Source: Pseudolysinimonas_A sp039912695 (GTDB taxonomy: Bacteria > Actinomycetota > Actinomycetes > Actinomycetales > Microbacteriaceae). From it: DNA of 64,000 bases. Position 1 is the first letter of the stretch. Each line of letters begins with the position of its first letter. Made by a program: the position numbers and the translations under genes. Below, one piece after another: positions 10,001 to 17,198 of the stretch. The DNA lies in contig NZ_JBDSPJ010000017.1 of NCBI RefSeq assembly GCF_039912695.1, positions 46,653-110,652 of the forward strand, in the 5' to 3' direction. The notes below the pieces were generated by a model that had not been told where the DNA came from, searched no databases, and worked only from the letters and a program-made list of their open reading frames with translations.

Positions 10001-10399
10001 TTTCAGCACCGGAACGCCGGCCGAGATCGCGTGCTCCTTAGCAGTGACCTTGTTGCCCGCCATTTCGAGCACGTGGTTTCCGGGGCCGATGAACGTAATT
10101 CCGTTCGCCGCCGCCGCTTCGGCCAGGTCGGGGTTCTCGGACAGAAAGCCGTAGCCGGGGTAGATCGCGTCGGCACCCGATTCCTTCGCGACACGGATGA
10201 TCTCCGAGACGTCGAGATAGGCGCGCACGGGGTGGCCTTCTTCGCCGATCTGGTATGCCTCGTCGGCCTTCAGCCTGTGGAGCGAATTGCGGTCCTCATA
10301 GGGATACACCGCAACGGTTTTTGCTCCCAGTTCGTACGCCGCGCGGAAAGCCCGGATCGCGATCTCGCCTCGGTTCGCTACCAGGATCTTGCGGAACAT
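7001..10399 (-). CDS. pyc: Pyruvate carboxylase
   Basis: Biotin- and ATP-dependent carboxylation of pyruvate to oxaloacetate (anaplerosis). 1132 residues in the usual single-chain layout. The biotin carboxylase domain spans residues 1-450 (KILVANRGEIAIRAFRA at the start, GGGGRGMR phosphate loop). The carboxyltransferase domain is around 530-800 (FRDAHQSLLATR, with metal-binding DTAGGQ and the HVHTHDTAGG segment). The C-terminal biotinyl domain has EAMKMEA, with the biotinylated Lys. ATG at 10399 is preceded by AAAGGA. A large open frame exists on the opposite strand (7916-10450), but it is a GC-driven shadow. Divergent from the ParA-like gene. Confidence 0.97.
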   Translation of the reverse strand: MFRKILVANRGEIAIRAFRAAYELGAKTVAVYPYEDRNSLHRLKADEAYQIGEEGHPVRAYLDVSEIIRVAKESGADAIYPGYGFLSENPDLAEAAAANGITFIGPGNHVLEMAGNKVTAKEHAISAGVPVLKSTPATTDLDELMRGADEIGFPVFAKAVAGGGGRGMRRVEKPEDLREALEAAMREADGAFGDSTMFIEQAVVRPRHIEVQILADATGETIHLFERDCSVQRRHQKVVEIAPAPNLDDTIRQAMFRDAIAFAKSIGYVNAGTVEFLLDTAGERQGQHFFIEMNPRIQVEHTVTEEVTDVDLVQSQMRIAAGETLADLGLRQEDVHLHGSALQCRITTEDPAAGFRPDTGKITTYRSPGGAGVRLDGGTVAAGAQVSPHFDSMLVKMTCRGRDFATAVRRARRGLAEFRLRGVTTNIPFLQAVLDDPDFQKGDLSTAFIEERPWLVRGRESRDRGSKMLAWLAEVTVNQPNGDGAGAIDPARKLPVVDLDVPAPAGSRQRLLELGPVAFAAALRAQVPLAVTDTTFRDAHQSLLATRVRTKDLVAVLPHVARLTPELFSIEAWGGATYDVALRFLAEDPWERLAAVREALPNIAVQMLLRGRNTVGYTPYPTEVTDAFVREAAATGVDIFRIFDALNDVDQMKPAIDAVLATGTAVAEVALCYTADLLDPAETLYTLDYYLKLAEQMVAAGAHILAIKDMAGLLRASAAEKLVAALRDNFDLPVHVHTHDTAGGQLATLLAASRAGADAVDAASAPMAGTTSQPSLSALIAATAHTDRDTGIPLQAVEDLEPYWEAVRRAYKPFESGLPGPTGRVYKHEIPGGQLSNLRQQAIALGLGDQFEKVEDAYAAANLILGRPPKVTPSSKVVGDLALALVAADADPADFEQNPDKYDIPDSVIGFMAGELGDLPGGWPEPFRSKVLKGRDVKIGVTPLTPDDVAALEGDPATRRAALNRLLFAGPTATFEAAREQYGDLSVLDTLGYLYGLKAGVEHTVSLEPGVDLLLTLEAVGEPDEQGMRSVMATINGQLRPILVRDLGVTVETKAAEKADPATPGQIAAPFSGAVTLKVAEGDTVAAGQPIASIEAMKMEAAITTPVAGTVKRLAIRATEQVEAGDLLIVVE

Positions 10400-10470
10400 G
10401 CGGTCCTTTCGGGACGACGTCGACGGTCGCTGAGTCTCCTTTCAGAGTAGTGAAGGTAGGCTCCCCATTT

Positions 10471-11283
10471 GTGCATGTGCTCAGCGTCAGCTCCCTCAAG
10501 GGGGGCGTGGGGAAGACCACCGTGACGCTCGGTCTCGCATCTGCCGCCTTCGCACGAGGAGTGTCGACTCTCGTCGTCGACCTCGACCCTCAGTCGGACG
10601 CTTCGACCGGGATGGACATCGACGTCACAGGTCATCTCAATGTCGCCGATGTCCTCGCCTCTCCCAAAGAAAAGGTCGTGCGGGCCGCCATTGCGAAGAG
10701 CGGCTGGACACGGGGTCGCGCCGGCATCGTCGACGTGATGATCGGGTCGCCGTCGGCGATCAATTTCGACGGGCCCCACCCCAGCATCCGCGACATCTGG
10801 AAGCTTGAAGAGGCGCTGGCCCACGTCGAGCGTGACTACGAACTCGTCCTCATCGACTGCGCACCGTCGCTCAACGCCCTCACCCGAACCGCCTGGGCGG
10901 CAAGCGACCGGGTTGGCGTTGTCACCGAACCCGGGCTCTTCTCGGTTGCAGCCGCCGATCGCGCGTTGCGGGCGATCGAGGAGATCCGCCGCGGCCTCTC
11001 GCCCCGACTCCAGCCGCTCGGCATCATCGTGAACCGGGCTCGCGTGCAGTCGCTCGAGCACCAGTTCCGGATCAAAGAGCTGCGCGACATGTTCGGTCCC
11101 CTCGTGCTCTCGCCTCAGTTGCCCGAACGCACCTCACTGCAGCAGGCTCAGGGCGCTGCGAAGCCCCTGCATATCTGGCCTGGCGACGGCGCACAAGAGA
11201 TGGCTCGCAACTTCGACCAACTGCTCGACCGCGTCATCCGCACCGCGCGGATGGGCGACGAAGGTTCCGACGAACCCGTCTAG
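10471..11283 (+). CDS. ParA family ATPase (second, separate from parA-scpAB)
   Basis: 270 residues from GTG 10471. A longer open frame extends to 10255 but would run over the divergent pyc start. KGGVGKTT is at residues 10-17, the complete deviant Walker A, with VDLDPQSDAS for switch I and IDCAPSLN for Walker B. The very short N-terminal leader and lack of a ParB gene beside it are typical of orphan ParA/Soj-like proteins. It is the only + strand gene between pyc and the garA-merR cluster. The role could be positioning of DNA, plasmid-like partition or septum control; not decidable from sequence. Confidence 0.85.
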   Translation: MHVLSVSSLKGGVGKTTVTLGLASAAFARGVSTLVVDLDPQSDASTGMDIDVTGHLNVADVLASPKEKVVRAAIAKSGWTRGRAGIVDVMIGSPSAINFDGPHPSIRDIWKLEEALAHVERDYELVLIDCAPSLNALTRTAWAASDRVGVVTEPGLFSVAAADRALRAIEEIRRGLSPRLQPLGIIVNRARVQSLEHQFRIKELRDMFGPLVLSPQLPERTSLQQAQGAAKPLHIWPGDGAQEMARNFDQLLDRVIRTARMGDEGSDEPV

Positions 11284-11334
11284 CCGCTCACGTCAGGCAC
11301 AGTTCACCGGCCGGGACCGGTCGCGGGGCCGCGA

Positions 11335-11898
11335 CTAGGAAGCTGCGCGAGCTGCGCGGCGCGCCGCAAGCTCGTCTTGAGCATCCTCGGCAGGCGCTGT
11401 CTCAAAGTCGACGAGGTTTGACTCGACCTCACGCAGCACTTTGCCAACCGCAATGCCGAAGACGCCCTGACCCTGTGAGACGAGGTCGATGACTTCTTCG
11501 TCGGAGGTGCAGAGGTAGACCGAGGCACCGTCGCTCATCAGCGTGGTCTGTGCAAGATCGTTGATCCCCGACGTGCGGAGTTGCTCCACCGCGACGCGGA
11601 TCTGCTGGAGCGAGATGCCGGTGTCGAGGAGTCGCTTGACGAGCTTGAGCACCAGGATGTCGCGGAAGCCGTAGAGGCGCTGCGAGCCCGATCCGGCCGC
11701 CCCCCGAACAGTCGGCTCAACGAGTTGCGTCCGCGCCCAGTAGTCGAGTTGGCGGTAACTGATCCCCGCAGCCTTTGCCGCGACAGTGCCGCGGTACCCC
11801 GCGGTCTCGTCGAGGGTGGGGAGGCCGTCCGTGAACAGCACCGGGTCGAGCCCGTAGCGAGAGTCCTCGCTCGGTGTCTCGCGCGTCAGTTCCGCCAT
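11335..11898 (-). CDS. MerR family transcriptional regulator (Rv1830-like)
   Basis: 187 residues. An N-terminal MerR winged helix-turn-helix (residues ~28-100) contains GISYRQLDYWART and LYGFRDILVLKLVKRLLDTGISLQQIR. The tail (residues 110-187) has no cysteines or ligand domain known to me. It resembles the second MerR protein of the garA-merR-BFN-merR cluster of mycobacteria. Upstream, a 16-bp inverted repeat (11941-11956) with further TTGAAGTT half-sites (11950-11957, 11962-11969) is likely its own or its paralogue's operator. Function is probably in cell-cycle or growth control, inferred from context. Confidence 0.85.
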   Translation of the reverse strand: MAELTRETPSEDSRYGLDPVLFTDGLPTLDETAGYRGTVAAKAAGISYRQLDYWARTQLVEPTVRGAAGSGSQRLYGFRDILVLKLVKRLLDTGISLQQIRVAVEQLRTSGINDLAQTTLMSDGASVYLCTSDEEVIDLVSQGQGVFGIAVGKVLREVESNLVDFETAPAEDAQDELAARRAARAAS

Positions 11899-11940
11899 TG
11901 CTGTTCCTCCCGAAATCCCGCTCGAACCGTTCTATCTCTA

Positions 11941-11969
11941 ACCTTCAGGTTGAAGTTGAGATTGAAGTT
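11941..11969. promoter_or_regulatory. MerR-type operator upstream of the merR gene
   Basis: ACCTTCAGGTTGAAGT (11941-11956) is an imperfect inverted repeat, and TTGAAGTT occurs twice as a direct repeat (11950-11957 and 11962-11969). A close relative of this 16-mer occurs once more in a regulatory position in the window, upstream of parA (54078-54093). Even the flanks agree (ATCTCTA before, TGAGA after). MerR proteins bind such inverted repeats in promoter spacers. Which of the two MerR proteins binds is unknown. Confidence 0.65.
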
Positions 11970-12037
11970 CGTTCGTGGCCTCACGCTACCCCGCCCCGCG
12001 AACGCCGACAATGACATCCGGGCGTGTCGTACTGATT

Positions 12038-12062
12038 TTGCGCCGCCGCTTCTGCGGCGCAA
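12038..12062 (-). terminator. Hairpin after the pgsA-FHA-merR operon
   Basis: TTGCGCCGC and GCGGCGCAA form a perfect 9-bp stem with a 7-base loop, 49 bases past the stop of the FtsR-like merR gene. No long U tract follows on the minus strand (AATCAG), so termination strength is uncertain. It separates the two merR genes into different transcripts. The remainder of the gap between them (11899-12110) holds the operator but no gene. Confidence 0.55.
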
Positions 12063-12110
12063 GCCGCTTCGCGACCCGAGCGCGGTCGCGTCGCTGCGCT
12101 GGCGTCGTCG

Positions 12111-12812
12111 TTAGGACCCGAGTTTGCCCAGCGCGCTACGGATCAGACTCGATCGGACGATCTCAAGCTGCCCGGCGATCTCGCGAGCGAGGTCGACGGC
12201 TTTGGCACGGCTCGCGACATCTTTGCGTCGAGCAACCGGGATGAGCGCACTCTCGATCAAACCGAGCTCGCGTTCAGCCGCCGACCGGAAACCGCGCAAG
12301 TGACGGGGTTCGATGCCGGAACGCTGCAACTCGACCAGTGCGCGCAGTACCGCGAGAGCATCTTCGCCGTAGTGATCGCCCGCGATGATCAGGGAGGCCG
12401 AAGTCGCGTCGTTCAGCAACATCGCGTTCGCGCCCGACTCTTTGATCAACTCGGCCCGACTGAGTCGACGGTCGGAAGAGAGCATCGATGGAGCCGAGAC
12501 GGTCGCACCACCGGGGAGTACCGGCTCGCGCCCGGCATCCAGATCATCCAAATAGGCGCGGATGACCTTGAGCGGCAGGTAGAAGTCGCGTTGCATCGAC
12601 AACACCAGACGCAACCGGTCGAGGTCGCTCGGCGAGAACTTGCGGTAGCCCGACTCCGTCCGCGAGGGCGTGACCAGGCTGCGATCCTCGAGGAAGCGCA
12701 GTTTCGACGGCGAGAGGTCAGGGAACTCGGGGTTCAGGCGCGCAAGCACCTGCCCGATGCTGAGAAGGTTCGAACCCCCCGGCGCACGCGCCAGGGATAC
12801 CGCACCCGCCAC
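12111..12812 (-). CDS. ftsR: MerR family regulator, FtsR-like (Rv1828 family)
   Basis: 233 residues. The MerR DNA-binding domain is at ~15-85: LLSIGQVLARLNPEFPDLSPSKLRFLEDRSL, then SGYRKFSPSDLDRLRLVL. The characteristic long C-terminal region follows. In Corynebacterium glutamicum the orthologue FtsR activates ftsZ, and in mycobacteria Rv1828 lies directly after garA, as here. Its GTG start overlaps the FHA stop by one base (TAGTG), so coupling is likely. Regulation of ftsZ in this organism is inference; ftsZ is not in the window. Confidence 0.85.
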   Translation of the reverse strand: MAGAVSLARAPGGSNLLSIGQVLARLNPEFPDLSPSKLRFLEDRSLVTPSRTESGYRKFSPSDLDRLRLVLSMQRDFYLPLKVIRAYLDDLDAGREPVLPGGATVSAPSMLSSDRRLSRAELIKESGANAMLLNDATSASLIIAGDHYGEDALAVLRALVELQRSGIEPRHLRGFRSAAERELGLIESALIPVARRKDVASRAKAVDLAREIAGQLEIVRSSLIRSALGKLGS

Positions 12813-13279
12813 TATTTAGCCGTCGCCTTGTCGAGGCGCGACGCGTAGAACGTCAAACGGAACTTGCCAACCTGCACTTCGGCTCCATCGCTCAGAAGGG
12901 CGGATTCAATCCGGACACCGTCGAAATACGTCCCGTTGAGCGACCCGAGGTCGCGCACCTGAAACGCCGTGCCCACCCGCACGAAGTCGGCGTGACGACG
13001 TGACACGGTCACGTCATCGAGAAAGATGTCGGCGTCAGGGTGACGTCCGACCGTGGTGAAGTCAGCATCCAACAAGAAACGCGCGCCAACATTCGGACCT
13101 CGCCGCACGACGAGCAGAGCAGCCCCTGACGGCAATGCCGCGATCGCCTCGAGCTCATCGGGGGTAATCCCCGCTTCCATGGCGGCGAGCTGGGAGGCGA
13201 ACTCGTCGGTGAAGTGCGCGGTCGTGTCGTTGGAGACCCCTGCATCCCCTGCAGACGGGCCCTCGTGAGACTCGACCAT
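12812..13279 (-). CDS. garA: FHA domain regulator, GarA/OdhI-like
   Basis: 155 residues. The N-terminal segment NDTTAHF (residues ~17-23) lines up with the ETTSVF phosphothreonine motif of GarA. The forkhead-associated domain follows (residues ~55-145) with conserved phosphothreonine pocket residues: VGRHPDADIFLDDVTVSRRH and LGSLNGTYFDG. In related bacteria the unphosphorylated protein binds and inhibits 2-oxoglutarate dehydrogenase and modulates glutamate metabolism; PknB/PknG phosphorylation of the Thr pair switches it off. Located between the phosphatidyltransferase and FtsR-like gene in one minus-strand operon. Which kinase acts here is unknown. Confidence 0.88.
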   Translation of the reverse strand: MVESHEGPSAGDAGVSNDTTAHFTDEFASQLAAMEAGITPDELEAIAALPSGAALLVVRRGPNVGARFLLDADFTTVGRHPDADIFLDDVTVSRRHADFVRVGTAFQVRDLGSLNGTYFDGVRIESALLSDGAEVQVGKFRLTFYASRLDKATAK

Positions 13280-13288
13280 CCTGACCTC

Positions 13289-13894
13289 CTAGCGGTCCAC
13301 AATATCGGATGCGTCGGCGAGCGGAACCCGCGTCGCACGGATCAACCGGGCTGCCTGGAGAGCGTAGGCGACGCCCGCCCACCAGTACAGGAATGTTCCC
13401 CAAATCGCTGCCGCCCAGCCAACCGGCGAGGCCAGCCAGTCCAGATTCGGGAAGGCCGCGCCGAGCACGAGCACCGGCATCGCGAACAGCAGCGCGAAGG
13501 TGCCCATCTTTCCGAGGTGATGAACGGGCAGCGGTCCGTGGCCGAAATTCGCCAACACGATGCCGAGCACGAGCAGGAGAACATCCCGCGCAATGATGAT
13601 CGCGACGAGCCACCAGGGCAGCAGTTGCTGCCAGGCGAGCCCGAGCAGCGTCGAGAAGATAAACAGCCGATCCGCAGCCGGGTCGAGCAACTGCCCGAGC
13701 CGAGTGACCTGGTTGAAATGCCGGGCGACATAGCCGTCGACGAAGTCAGTGACTGCCGAGACCGCGAGAACCAGAAGAGCCCAGCCGAACTCGTTGACGA
13801 TCAGGAGGGCAAGAAAGACCGGGATCAGGAGCAGACGGAAAAACGACAGGATGTTCGGAATCGTGACGATCCGCGTGCTAACTGGCGACGCCAT
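13289..13894 (-). CDS. CDP-alcohol phosphatidyltransferase (phosphatidylglycerophosphate synthase-like)
   Basis: Membrane enzyme that joins a CDP-diacylglycerol to a polar alcohol, most likely glycerol 3-phosphate. The full family signature DGx2ARx8Gx3Dx3D is visible in DGYVARHF...GQLLDPAADR near residues 60-85. Several hydrophobic segments span the remaining length. About 201 residues from ATG 13894, which has a very good GGGAGG ribosome site 7 bases upstream; the longer ATG at 13915 lies before that site and is less likely. First gene of the operon with garA and ftsR. Substrate (PGP, cardiolipin or PI) is not certain. Confidence 0.85.
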   Translation of the reverse strand: MASPVSTRIVTIPNILSFFRLLLIPVFLALLIVNEFGWALLVLAVSAVTDFVDGYVARHFNQVTRLGQLLDPAADRLFIFSTLLGLAWQQLLPWWLVAIIIARDVLLLVLGIVLANFGHGPLPVHHLGKMGTFALLFAMPVLVLGAAFPNLDWLASPVGWAAAIWGTFLYWWAGVAYALQAARLIRATRVPLADASDIVDR

Positions 13895-13929
13895 CCGCTC
13901 ACCTCCCGCCGACATCCTAGGCTCGATCC

Positions 13930-14742
13930 ATGTCTCCCTTTTTCGTCGTGATCATCGTCGCATCCGCCGTCGCGGTGTTCTGTTGGGTCGCGTCTGTGAT
14001 CTCTCACGACCACTCGTGGGTCGACCGACTCTGGTCGATCGTTCCGGTCGTCTACGTCTGGATCTTCGCGGGCGCAGCCGGTTTGGCAGACGCGCGCCTG
14101 GATGTCATGGCTGGGCTGGTAACTCTGTGGGGCGCCCGCCTGACCTACAACTTCGCGCGCAAGGGCGGCTATAGCGGGGTCGAAGACTACCGCTGGGCGA
14201 TTCTGCGGGGACGGATGGGGCGCACGCAGTACGCGCTCTTCAACATCTTCTTCATCGTGCTGTATCAAAATGCGTTGCTCGTGCTCATCACCCTTCCGGC
14301 GCTGACCGCATTCGAACACCGCGGGACCGAACTCACCATCCTCGACTTCGTGGTCGCCCTGGTGTTCCTCCTTCTGCTGGCGGGCGAGACCACGGCCGAC
14401 CAACAGCAGTGGGATTTCCAGACCTGGAAGAGCGCGGAGATCGCTGCTGGCCGCGAACCGTCACCCCGATTCCTTCAGACCGGACTGTGGAAGTACTCGC
14501 GCCACCCCAACTTCTTCTTCGAGCAGGCCCAGTGGTGGGCGTTGTTCTTCTTCGGAGCGATCGCTGCGGGTTCAGTCCTGCAGTGGACCGTGGCGGGGGC
14601 TGCGCTGCTCACCGTGCTATTTGTCGGATCGACGAGGTTCACCGAGGACATCACCCGTTCCAAATATCCGGAGTATGCGCGCTACCAGGCGCGCACCTCG
14701 GCGACCGTGCCGTTCCCGCGCCGCCGGGCGGTCGTGCAATAA
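13930..14742 (+). CDS. DUF1295 (steroid reductase-like) integral membrane protein
   Basis: 270 residues with about six or seven hydrophobic segments. Diagnostic features of the DUF1295 / 3-oxo-5-alpha-steroid 4-dehydrogenase-like family are WGARLTYNFARKGGY near residue 66, the ADQQQWDFQTWK loop near 156-170, and the C-terminal LWKYSRHPNFFFEQ motif near 200, which is the NADPH-binding type seen in ICMT/steroid reductases. The natural substrate is unknown in bacteria. It starts 35 bases from the divergent phosphatidyltransferase gene. Confidence 0.85.
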   Translation: MSPFFVVIIVASAVAVFCWVASVISHDHSWVDRLWSIVPVVYVWIFAGAAGLADARLDVMAGLVTLWGARLTYNFARKGGYSGVEDYRWAILRGRMGRTQYALFNIFFIVLYQNALLVLITLPALTAFEHRGTELTILDFVVALVFLLLLAGETTADQQQWDFQTWKSAEIAAGREPSPRFLQTGLWKYSRHPNFFFEQAQWWALFFFGAIAAGSVLQWTVAGAALLTVLFVGSTRFTEDITRSKYPEYARYQARTSATVPFPRRRAVVQ

Positions 14743-14751
14743 CTTGGTCGG

Positions 14752-15231
14752 GTGTCGTGCATCCGGTTCAACACCCCCGCTCAGCGCCGGCAACTCCAAG
14801 ATTCGGCGCCCGCGATGCGCACCGCCGCAGAGGTCGCCGAGCACTACCGCTCCCCTGCCATGACGGCAGGCAAGGTGGAACGGCTGCGACTGCTGGCCCA
14901 GAACAGCAACCCGAAGATCCGCGAGAGCGTTGCGAGCAGCTACCACGTCCCGTCGGATGTCGTCGAGAAACTCGCCCACGATCCCGACCCCGGGGTGCGT
15001 GCCTGCCTTGCCCGCAACGAGACGATCTCGTGCGACGTGCTGCGTGAACTCGCCGGCGACGACGTCGAGACCGTGCGCGGCTGGGTCGCGGTGAACTTCT
15101 TTGTACCGGCGGATGTCATGGCGGAACTCGCGGGGGACGCAAGCCCCGTGGTCAGGAGCCTCGTGGCCTGGAAGGCCTCACTTGCTGCGGATCTCGCTGA
15201 CGACTCAGCCCAGGTGCGCGTCGACGCGTAA
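14752..15231 (+). CDS. Variant leucine-rich/HEAT-like repeat protein
   Basis: Up to 159 residues from GTG 14752; the ATG at 14815 is an alternative (138 residues), and neither has a clear ribosome site. From residue ~40 it consists of about five ~24-residue helical repeats with the pattern LA-x-D-x-x-x-x-VR-x-x-(V/L)A (AQNSNPKIRESVAS, AHDPDPGVRACLAR, AGDDVETVRGWVAV, AGDASPVVRSLVAW). This is the LRV/HEAT type used for protein or DNA contacts. Its 3' end overlaps the convergent Nudix gene by 27 bases. Function unknown. Confidence 0.7.
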   Translation: MSCIRFNTPAQRRQLQDSAPAMRTAAEVAEHYRSPAMTAGKVERLRLLAQNSNPKIRESVASSYHVPSDVVEKLAHDPDPGVRACLARNETISCDVLRELAGDDVETVRGWVAVNFFVPADVMAELAGDASPVVRSLVAWKASLAADLADDSAQVRVDA

Positions 15232-15699
15232 CCGCAGCGTGGGCCACGTTGCCGCGAATCCGGGATGCAGCGGCAGGGTGTCGACCTCGTCGAACGGCAC
15301 CCACCTCAACGCCTCACTCTCGGCATCCCCGACCACCGGCTCGAAGATGCGCTCGGCACGCGCCAACACCGTTGTGTACGACCAGTAGCCGAGATCGAGC
15401 TCACTGACCTCGAGCACGGTGACGAGTTCCGGGGGAACGCCGGCTTCCTCGTCAGCCTCGCGGATGGCTGCCGCTTCCGCGGTCTCGTCGGCTTTGCGGG
15501 CACCCCCCGGCAAACCCCACGTTCCTCCGAGGTGGCTCCAGATGGCGCGGAGCTGAAGAAGCACCCCGACATCGGGGTGTACCAACAGCAGTCCCGCGGC
15601 CCCGAAGGTGCCCCAGTACCGACCCTGAGGTCCGTCGACCCAGGCGTCTTCCGGCCCTCTCGGACGCCGCGCATCGGGATCGTGTGTCGCGCGGGCCAT
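15205..15699 (-). CDS. Nudix hydrolase
   Basis: 164 residues. The Nudix box is complete: GGARKADETAEAAAIREADEEAG near residues 72-94 contains the G-x5-E-x7-REVxEExG pattern, the Mg2+-binding catalytic helix. Such enzymes cleave nucleoside diphosphates linked to another moiety. The specific substrate cannot be assigned; the length and simple single-domain form fit MutT-like sanitising enzymes. Converges on and overlaps the repeat protein gene by 27 bases. Confidence 0.88.
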   Translation of the reverse strand: MARATHDPDARRPRGPEDAWVDGPQGRYWGTFGAAGLLLVHPDVGVLLQLRAIWSHLGGTWGLPGGARKADETAEAAAIREADEEAGVPPELVTVLEVSELDLGYWSYTTVLARAERIFEPVVGDAESEALRWVPFDEVDTLPLHPGFAATWPTLRLRVDAHLG

Positions 15700-15737
15700 G
15701 ACCTCACTTTAGGTCGCAGCACTTTAGGGTCGCAGTT

Positions 15738-16106
15738 ATGGCCGATCGGGTGGACGCTTGGATCTGGGCGGTGCGGCTCGTGAAGACCCGTTCGGCCGGC
15801 GGAGCGATGTGCAAGGCCGGCCACGTGCGGATCAACGGCGAACGCGTCAAGCCCGCGCAGCCGGTCAAGCTTGGCGACGAGGTGCGACTTCGCTTCGGCG
15901 GTGACGAACGCATTGTCGTCGTTCGACAGATTCTCGCCAAACGGGTCGGTGCGCCGCAGGCCGCCGTCGCCTACGACGATCTCACGCCACCCCCGCCGCC
16001 CAAGGCGGAACGGGTCGTCGTGGCGGCGCGCGACCGCGGAGCGGGCCGTCCCACGAAACGCGATCGCCGCAAGATCGAGGAACTGACCCACGCGGACCCC
16101 GATTGA
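15738..16106 (+). CDS. hslR: S4-domain RNA-binding protein (Hsp15-like)
   Basis: 122 residues. An N-terminal S4 RNA-binding domain (residues ~3-65: VDAWIWAVRLVKTRSAGGAMCKAGHVRINGERV) is followed by a basic C-terminal extension. Hsp15 binds 50S subunits carrying stranded nascent chains in E. coli. The actinobacterial homologues are assumed to act in ribosome rescue, which is inference. A strong hairpin (16108-16131) lies immediately after the stop. Divergent from the Nudix gene with about 38 bases between starts. Confidence 0.85.
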   Translation: MADRVDAWIWAVRLVKTRSAGGAMCKAGHVRINGERVKPAQPVKLGDEVRLRFGGDERIVVVRQILAKRVGAPQAAVAYDDLTPPPPPKAERVVVAARDRGAGRPTKRDRRKIEELTHADPD

Positions 16107-16107
16107 C

Positions 16108-16131
16108 GAGGGGGCGCTTTCGCGCCCCCTC
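16108..16131. terminator. Bidirectional hairpin between hslR and the SPFH gene
   Basis: GAGGGGGCGC (16108-16117) and GCGCCCCCTC (16122-16131) make a perfect 10-bp GC stem with a TTTC loop, starting right after the hslR stop. No U tract follows on the + strand. Position between convergent genes supports a terminator role. Confidence 0.65.
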
Positions 16132-16145
16132 TCGGTCCCAACGCC

Positions 16146-16164
16146 GACGCCCGTCTCGGGCGTC
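16146..16164 (-). terminator. Second hairpin, after the SPFH gene
   Basis: GACGCCCG (16146-16153) and CGGGCGTC (16157-16164) form a perfect 8-bp stem with a TCT loop, 8 bases past the SPFH stop on the minus strand. Together with the hairpin at 16108-16131 it isolates the two convergent genes. Confidence 0.5.
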
Positions 16165-16171
16165 GGGTCAC

Positions 16172-17161
16172 TCAGCGATTGACGTTGATCAGCCCGTTGA
16201 ACCCGTCGGGCACGACAACGAGGTTGCCCGCTGCGGCGAGTTCCTTGAGCGTGTCGAGGTAGCGCTGCTGGAGGATCGCGGTGGTCAGGCTGGCGTTGAG
16301 GATCGCGTTGGCATCCGCTTCGGCCTGCGCCTGCACGACCTTCTGCTGAGCCGAGACCTTGGCGGCTTCGAGCTTCGCCGTCTCGGTCTGCACGTTGATG
16401 TTCGCCTCCTGCGCGGCTGCGTAGGCACCGGTCACCTGGTCGCCGTAGCGAATCTCCTGGAGGGCGACATCCTCGACGATGATGCCGTCGTCCTTCCAGC
16501 GGGCTTCGAGAGCCTCAAGGATCTTCTCCTGCACGGAGTTACGGTCGGTGAGCATCTGAATCGTCGTGAATGAGCCGGGTACCGACCGCACCACTGAACG
16601 GATGTCGTTGAAGATCAACCGGGTCTTGAGGTTCTCTTCGTTCGCGTAGGAGCTGTAAATGTCGACGACAGAATCCGGATCGAGTGAGTACCGGATCGCA
16701 ATGTCGATGTTTGCGGTGACGCCTTCGGCATCCTGCACCGTGATCTGCGGGCCGTCGGGCGAACCGCCAACGTTGTCGCCCTCACCGGGCAGTTGTTCGG
16801 AGACGAACACGGCCCGCTGGTTACGCACGTCGAAGGTCACCGGATCGACCCACGGTGCCTTCCAGTGCAGGCCACTCTGGGTCTCGTAGCCGACGATGTT
16901 GCCGGCCCAGTCGCGCAACACGTTGGCCTGCCCGACGTCTTGACGGAAGAACGAGCTCAGCACCAAGAAGAGGGCTGCGAGGAAGAACAGCAAGATGGCG
17001 ACCCAACGAGACGCTCGCGAGATGTTGACGTTCGTGCCACGGCGGAACGCGCTGCCGCTGGGTGTGTCACCCGCCGCCACCACACGGGCGCGAGCACTGG
17101 ATGCCGCGACAAGAAGGGCGATGAGCGCCGCGATGAGGAAGATGATGCAGACGATGAACAT
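16172..17161 (-). CDS. SPFH/prohibitin-like (band 7) membrane protein
   Basis: 329 residues. Two hydrophobic segments at the N-terminus (residues ~2-22 and ~53-70) are followed by an SPFH domain (~80-245) and a helical Ala/Glu/Gln-rich coiled-coil region (ETAKLEAAKVSAQQKVVQAQAEADANA, near 265-290) characteristic of prohibitins and flotillins. These proteins form ring or cage scaffolds at the membrane and often modulate proteases or lipid domains. No protease gene is adjacent. The ATG at 17161 is the only sensible start. Confidence 0.85.
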   Translation of the reverse strand: MFIVCIIFLIAALIALLVAASSARARVVAAGDTPSGSAFRRGTNVNISRASRWVAILLFFLAALFLVLSSFFRQDVGQANVLRDWAGNIVGYETQSGLHWKAPWVDPVTFDVRNQRAVFVSEQLPGEGDNVGGSPDGPQITVQDAEGVTANIDIAIRYSLDPDSVVDIYSSYANEENLKTRLIFNDIRSVVRSVPGSFTTIQMLTDRNSVQEKILEALEARWKDDGIIVEDVALQEIRYGDQVTGAYAAAQEANINVQTETAKLEAAKVSAQQKVVQAQAEADANAILNASLTTAILQQRYLDTLKELAAAGNLVVVPDGFNGLINVNR

Positions 17162-17198
17162 GCCGTCAGGATAGTGACGGCTGGCGGCGTTGCGCGGA

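Noticed and set aside
7916..10450. 844-codon open frame on the + strand opposite pyruvate carboxylase
   Set aside because: High-GC codon bias of pyc on the minus strand leaves the opposite frame open. The translation has no domain signature and is dominated by Arg, His and Gly; pyc is complete and unambiguous.
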